Made by a program: the position numbers and the translations under genes. The notes beneath the pieces are model-generated. The model was not told the DNA's origin. It ran no database searches and worked only from the letters and a program-made list of their open reading frames with translations. Positions 60,302-64,000 of a stretch of 64,000 nucleotides of DNA are shown here, in pieces. The first letter of the stretch is position 1, and every line of letters starts with the position of its first letter. Source of the stretch: Deltaproteobacteria bacterium (GTDB lineage: Bacteria > Lernaellota > Lernaellaia > JACKCT01); contig JACKCT010000006.1 in NCBI GenBank assembly GCA_020633895.1, positions 1 through 64,000 of the forward strand, written 5' to 3'.

Positions 60302-60567
60302 CCTCGCCGGACTGCCTGGACAGCTTCTTGGATGATCGCCTCGGTTTCGGCTTCGTCGCGTTCGTCGACTTTCGCCCAAAGCTCATTGAGAAAGCGCCGA
60401 AATTCATCCCGGTTTCGGGTGATAATCTGGTAGGTATCCATGGAGACCAAGGCAGCGGCGGGTCGGCCGTCCTTCTCCACGATATAAGGATCGCCATCGG
60501 CTAAAATGGCGTCCACCAATTCGGCGAAGCGCTCGCCGGCTTCCTTGTCAGAGACGCTCTTCGGCAT
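60298..60567 (-). CDS. Phd/YefM-type antitoxin
   Basis: 89 residues: MPKSVSDKEAGERFAELVDAILADGDPYIVEKDGRPAAALVSMDTY, the Phd/YefM N-terminal DNA-binding fold. A charged C-terminal helix (DERDEAETEAIIQEAVQAVRRG) follows, which would wrap the PIN toxin. AAGGA precedes the ATG at 60567. It should repress its own operon at the inverted repeat just upstream. Confidence 0.88.
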   Translation of the reverse strand: MPKSVSDKEAGERFAELVDAILADGDPYIVEKDGRPAAALVSMDTYQIITRNRDEFRRFLNELWAKVDERDEAETEAIIQEAVQAVRRG

Positions 60568-60597
60568 GTTCCTTACTCCGCCTTCCAACGGCAAAAC

Positions 60598-60637
60598 GCC
60601 GAATCCCGAGTATAGATTCGGCGCAGAGTCCGGTCAA
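60598..60637 (-). promoter_or_regulatory. Promoter and operator of the toxin-antitoxin operon
   Basis: Minus-strand TTGACC (60637-60632), 17-base spacer, TATACT (60614-60609). An 8-base inverted repeat, GCCGAATC and GATTCGGC (60598-60605 and 60615-60622), brackets the -10 box, the expected place for antitoxin binding. The same hairpin could also act as terminator of the upstream lipoprotein gene, since TTTTG follows. Confidence 0.75.
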
Positions 60638-60679
60638 AATGAATCTTGGTTTTTTTCGGGCGTCGCGCGATCTACCCGA

Positions 60680-61819
60680 CTACGGCGCCGTAATCTCATA
60701 GCCCAACTTCGCGCTGCGCACGCCGATGGGCATGGCGACGACCTCGCCGGCGAACAGGCGCGTGGCGTAGAGCGTCGTCTCGGGGAAATCGCCGCCGGTG
60801 CCCCAGGCCAGGGACGCGACGCCGCCCAGATCCTCGGCCACCACTTCCTGCTCCAGCGTGATCGGATCGAAGCGGATCACCGTGCCGTTGGTGTTGGCGC
60901 AGACGTAGATCTTGCCGTTCTCGTCCATGGCCAGGCCGTCGGGCGTGGATTTGTCGCCCACTTCGGCCAGCAGCGTCGCCTCGACCGGGTCGCCGTAAGG
61001 CGAGTCCAGCGAGACCTGGAAGATGCGGTTATCCGGCACCGGGATGGGGCCGAAGTAGTTCTTGAAGCTGCGGGCGACATAGAGCGTCATGCCGTCGGGG
61101 GCGAAGACCATGCCGTTGGAGTAAACCAGATCGCCCTTGAGCCAGTTGGTCGCGTCTCCGCCGCCGTTGGGTACTTCGTAGATCTTGTCCGAGAAGTCGT
61201 CGGAGACCAGGACCGATCCGTCGGGACGCAGCACCAGGAAGTTGGCGTCGGGGATCTTGTCGCCGTATTCGTAGGCTTTCTGCTCGGCCAGATCCACGGC
61301 CATCACCGAGCCGTCGTTGATCGTGTCCACGCCCGAGTCGTCGCCGAATTCGCCCACCAGCAGCAGGCCGTCGCCGTTGTAGACCATGCCCACCGGGCTG
61401 TTGAGCTCAACGAATTGGGCCGTGGACCCGTCCGCGAAGACCTCGTAGACACCGCCGTGGTCGACATCCAGTTCCTTGGCGACGATGAACATGCGGTTGG
61501 TCTCGGGCACGAAGGCGATACCTTCGGAGGTGTCGAAGCCGGAGACCAGCACCTCGGGCGTCACCGGCAGCGTGACCTCGATGTCGTCGTCGCCGGTATC
61601 GTCATCGACCGTGTCGTCGTCCGCCGTGTCATCGTCGGCGGTGTCGTCGTCGGTCGTGTCGTCGTCGTCATCGTCGTCGTCCAGATCGCCGATGATCTCG
61701 TCGTTTTCGTCGAGCGCGGATTTTTCGTTGCCGCTGTCGCACTCGGCGGCCAACTGCATCAGCGCGCAGGCAAACAGCATGAGCAGAATGAAGATCCGTC
61801 TTCCTTGAGGGCCGAACAT
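60680..61819 (-). CDS. SMP-30/gluconolactonase-like beta-propeller lipoprotein
   Basis: 379 residues. Signal peptide FILLMLFACALMQLAAEC with lipobox AAEC, followed by a spacer of Asp runs and DDDT/DDDA/DDDV units (about residues 47-80). The rest is a six-bladed propeller of SMP-30/NHL type: GIAFVPETNRMFIV, PVGMVYNGDGLLLVGEFG, FLVLRPDGSVLVSDDFSDKIYEV, GMVFAPDGMTLYVARSFKN, GLAMDENGKIYVCANTNGTVIRF. Relatives hydrolyse lactones or bind ligands. GGGAGG is seven bases before the ATG. It resembles the penicillin acylase and 5444 proteins only in the Asp spacer. Confidence 0.87.
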   Translation of the reverse strand: MFGPQGRRIFILLMLFACALMQLAAECDSGNEKSALDENDEIIGDLDDDDDDDDTTDDDTADDDTADDDTVDDDTGDDDIEVTLPVTPEVLVSGFDTSEGIAFVPETNRMFIVAKELDVDHGGVYEVFADGSTAQFVELNSPVGMVYNGDGLLLVGEFGDDSGVDTINDGSVMAVDLAEQKAYEYGDKIPDANFLVLRPDGSVLVSDDFSDKIYEVPNGGGDATNWLKGDLVYSNGMVFAPDGMTLYVARSFKNYFGPIPVPDNRIFQVSLDSPYGDPVEATLLAEVGDKSTPDGLAMDENGKIYVCANTNGTVIRFDPITLEQEVVAEDLGGVASLAWGTGGDFPETTLYATRLFAGEVVAMPIGVRSAKLGYEITAP

Positions 61820-61859
61820 CAATGCCTCCCGTGTTCCATCTCCGCGCCCATGGGCGCCG

Positions 61860-62723
61860 TTATTGATGCCGCTCCGGTTCGGGGGCCAGGTCGTCCTGGG
61901 CCGCCGCGTCCGGCTCGGGGTAGATCCGTCGATGGCTCCGCTCAAAGGCCCCGCCGCCGCCGAATCCGAAGATCAGCCGGACGAAACCCCGATCGAACCG
62001 AAAATCCGGCTCCTCGCCGTGCAGGCTGTCGCCGTCTAAATACCAACCGGTGGAGAACATCTCCACCTCATATCCCAAACGCACCCCGGTCAGCATGAAC
62101 GCAAAGCTGTCGGGCCTCCCGGCGATGGGATGGTAGAATTCCAGGTGAAACGCCGCTTCGGCGGTCATGGCGCCGTAGTTCAGGCTGATTTCCTCCTGCG
62201 TCGCGATCCGGGCGTCGGCTCCCTGGCCGAGCGCGTCCAGCGACACGTAATCCACCCCCGCCTGTTGAGCCGGCGGCAGAGGCGTGTAGTCGCCGTCCAG
62301 CCGCAGATTCAGATTCGAATATCCCAGGCCCAGGACCGGGTATCCCCGCAGGCGGTGCGTCTCGAACAGCAGATAACCGCCGTAAAAGTGAAACGAACCC
62401 GCCGAGAGGAGCACGTCCAGGTCCGGCCCCTCATTGTCGTCGACCAGGAACGCCGCGTTCATTCCCAGGACCACCCTGTCGTACAGGATGCCCGTGAACT
62501 CGCCGCCCAGGTCCAGATGGGCCGTGCCGAACGAGTCCACGTCCGCAGGTTCCAGATAGTCCTCGATCCCCGACGTGTCCAAAAACGACGCGCCGATCGT
62601 GAACCCGGCGAACGCGCCCATGCCCAGCTCGGTTTCCAGAGCCGAGGCCGTGCCCGGCGCCCATGCCCAACCGATCGCCAGCGCGAACAGGCCGACGACG
62701 ATGGTCCTTGCCGATTTTCTCAT
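61860..62723 (-). CDS. Exported protein, possible outer-membrane beta-barrel
   Basis: 287 residues with a signal peptide (TIVVGLFALAIGWAWAPGTASA). The mature part alternates hydrophobic and polar residues in strands rich in Gly and aromatics (ELGMGAFAGFTIGASFL, AHLDLGGEFTGILYDRVVLGMNAAFLV, SFHFYGGYLLFE, FVRLIFGFGGGGAFER), compatible with a beta-barrel. No family recognised. The C-terminal 20 residues are Asp/Glu/Pro-rich and it does not end in an aromatic residue as most barrels do. It lies 40 bases upstream of the propeller lipoprotein and is probably co-transcribed. Confidence 0.7.
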   Translation of the reverse strand: MRKSARTIVVGLFALAIGWAWAPGTASALETELGMGAFAGFTIGASFLDTSGIEDYLEPADVDSFGTAHLDLGGEFTGILYDRVVLGMNAAFLVDDNEGPDLDVLLSAGSFHFYGGYLLFETHRLRGYPVLGLGYSNLNLRLDGDYTPLPPAQQAGVDYVSLDALGQGADARIATQEEISLNYGAMTAEAAFHLEFYHPIAGRPDSFAFMLTGVRLGYEVEMFSTGWYLDGDSLHGEEPDFRFDRGFVRLIFGFGGGGAFERSHRRIYPEPDAAAQDDLAPEPERHQ

Positions 62724-62806
62724 GCCCGACAGATTGCCACGAATCGCGACTTCCCCGCCAGAGGGGGATTTCGGCGCAAACGAGTCCGTCGGGACCGGGG
62801 GATGAC

Positions 62807-62835
62807 TTGCCCGCGCGTCGCGCGCGCGTTAGTCT
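62807..62835 (+). promoter_or_regulatory. Predicted promoter of argS
   Basis: TTGCCC at 62807-62812, a 17-base GC-rich spacer, TAGTCT at 62830-62835. The start codon is 47 bases further on, so this gene is not leaderless. Confidence 0.5.
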
Positions 62836-62882
62836 CCCGCGTCCTTGTCTATTCATCGTTATCGGACGAAATCGAGCGACAG

Positions 62883-64000
62883 ATGAAGGAAAAGCTGGCG
62901 AAATCCATCGAAAAAGCCCTCGAGGCGCTCAAGGCGGCCGGGGAACTGGGCGACGCGGACATCCCCGAAGTGCAATTGGCCATCCCCAAGCAGGCCGAGC
63001 ACGGCGACTATGCGTGCAACATCGCGATGATGCTGGCGAAAAAGGCCGGAAAAAACCCGCGCGAGTTGGCCGGGCGCATCGTGGAGACCTTGGGCGATGG
63101 CGGCGGCCTCATCGAACGCACCGAAATTGCCGGACCCGGATTTCTCAACTTTTTCCTCAAAAGCGAGGGCCTGTTCGACGTCGTCAAAACCATCGCGACG
63201 CAGGGCGAGGCCTTCGGGCGCTCGGATGCCGGCGCCGGCAAGCGGGTGATGGTTGAATTCGTGTCCGCCAACCCGACCGGGCCGCTGCACGTGGGGCATG
63301 GGCGCGGGGCGGTGATCGGCGATGTGCTGGCTAATTTGCTGGCCGCCGCCGGGTACGCGGTGCATCGGGAGTATTACATCAACGACGCCGGTGTTCAGAT
63401 GAACAACCTGGGTCGTTCGACCTATCTTCGCTATCGTCAACTCATCGAAGGCACGTCCGAGCCGCTGCCAGAGGGTCTCTACCAGGGCGACTACATTGTC
63501 GAGTACGCGAAGGAGCTGCGCGCCGGTCGGGGCGACGGAATCGGCGAGGACGCGATCGGCGAGTTGACGGTTTTCACCGCGACGAAAATCCTGGACATGA
63601 TCCGCGCCGACCTGGATCGCCTGGGCATCCGATTCGACGAATGGTTCTCCGAAAAAACGCTGCATGACGGCGGACAGGTGCGGGAAAAATTGGACGGCCT
63701 GCGCGCGCGGGATCTGGCGTACGAGAAGGACGGCGCGCTGTGGTTTCGCACCGAGCAATTCGGCGACGACAAGGATCGGGTGCTGGTCAAGTCCGGCGGG
63801 GAAAAGACGTATCTGGCCGCCGATGTCGCCTATCACGCCAACAAAATCGATCGCGGCTTTGACGAACTGGTCGACATCTGGGGCGCGGATCACCACGGCT
63901 ACGTGGCGAGAATGAAGGCCGCGATCCAGGCGCTGGGCAAACCGCCCGAGATGCTGACGGTCATGCTCATCCAGATGGTGAACTTGGTTCGCGGCGGCGA
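62883..64000 (+). CDS. argS: Arginyl-tRNA synthetase, 3' end beyond the window
   Basis: 372 codons are present and the frame is open at the right edge. It attaches arginine to tRNA-Arg in the cytoplasm. The N-terminal tRNA-binding domain (MKEKLAKSIEKALEALKAAG ... HGDYACNIAMMLAKKAGKNPRELA) is followed by the class I signature FVSANPTGPLHVGHGRGAVIGD, with HVGH as the HIGH motif, and YINDAGVQMNNLGRS. Later WFRTEQFGDDKDRVLVKSGGEKTYLAADVAYHANKIDRGFDELVDIWGADHHGYVARMKAAI is fully typical. The KMSKS region and anticodon domain are outside. The ATG has a weak GAGCG site. Confidence 0.96.
   Translation, partial: MKEKLAKSIEKALEALKAAGELGDADIPEVQLAIPKQAEHGDYACNIAMMLAKKAGKNPRELAGRIVETLGDGGGLIERTEIAGPGFLNFFLKSEGLFDVVKTIATQGEAFGRSDAGAGKRVMVEFVSANPTGPLHVGHGRGAVIGDVLANLLAAAGYAVHREYYINDAGVQMNNLGRSTYLRYRQLIEGTSEPLPEGLYQGDYIVEYAKELRAGRGDGIGEDAIGELTVFTATKILDMIRADLDRLGIRFDEWFSEKTLHDGGQVREKLDGLRARDLAYEKDGALWFRTEQFGDDKDRVLVKSGGEKTYLAADVAYHANKIDRGFDELVDIWGADHHGYVARMKAAIQALGKPPEMLTVMLIQMVNLVRGG

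Overview
The window is a GC-rich stretch of about 64 kb from a Gram-negative-type bacterium. It is probably a deltaproteobacterial-grade or related environmental lineage (Myxococcota, Desulfobacterota or Lernaellota-like). The support is indirect: a GspL/GspM pair, a DksA-type zinc finger, a membrane-sector ATP synthase cluster (atpZ-atpI-atpB-atpE) with no F1 genes beside it, an AgmX/PglI-type C-terminal domain, and several lipoproteins whose mature N-terminus is a run of Asp or DDDT units. There is no rRNA to fix the taxonomy. The only RNA gene seen is tRNA-Glu(UUC).

Layout. 0.1-9.4 kb: an unknown AT-rich gene, a saccharopine dehydrogenase-like protein, a GH4 glucosidase, two paralogous lipoproteins, and a DegT aminotransferase/flippase pair. 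9.5-17.5 kb: small conserved protein-DksA-M50 protease-SRPBCC operon, a secreted GDSL hydrolase, and three tandem SGNH paralogues. 17.6-19.8 kb: membrane-sector ATP synthase genes. 20-29.6 kb: GPH-type transporter, NmrA-like protein, gspM/gspL, an isolated phage-type terminase cassette, and a large GT-C-like membrane protein. 29.7-41.1 kb: M3 peptidase, phytoene-desaturase-like enzyme, CDF metal exporter, cell-surface proteins and a penicillin acylase-like lipoprotein. 41.4-50.9 kb: tRNA-Glu, hybrid histidine kinase, aldo/keto reductase, HAF-repeat protein, YjbQ, globin-coupled diguanylate cyclase, and an ArsR-AHSA1/GT2/AHSA1 operon with a palindromic operator. 51.0-53.7 kb: an AT-rich island with an unknown gene, a ParB-domain DNA methyltransferase and a radical SAM protein. 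53.8-64 kb: msrA, smc, a VTT-domain protein, a Phd/PIN toxin-antitoxin pair, two exported proteins, and argS, which runs off the right edge.

Two signals cut across gene annotation. First, a promoter form TTGACC/A-N16-18-nAnnCT recurs. At five genes its -10 box ends only 6-7 bases before the start codon, which predicts leaderless mRNAs. Second, a dispersed palindromic element bounded by GGGTGCC and GGCACCC occurs five times, four of them between convergent genes. Its internal hairpins change sequence from copy to copy but keep pairing. The best candidate for an undescribed system is the AT-rich ParB-methyltransferase/radical-SAM operon.
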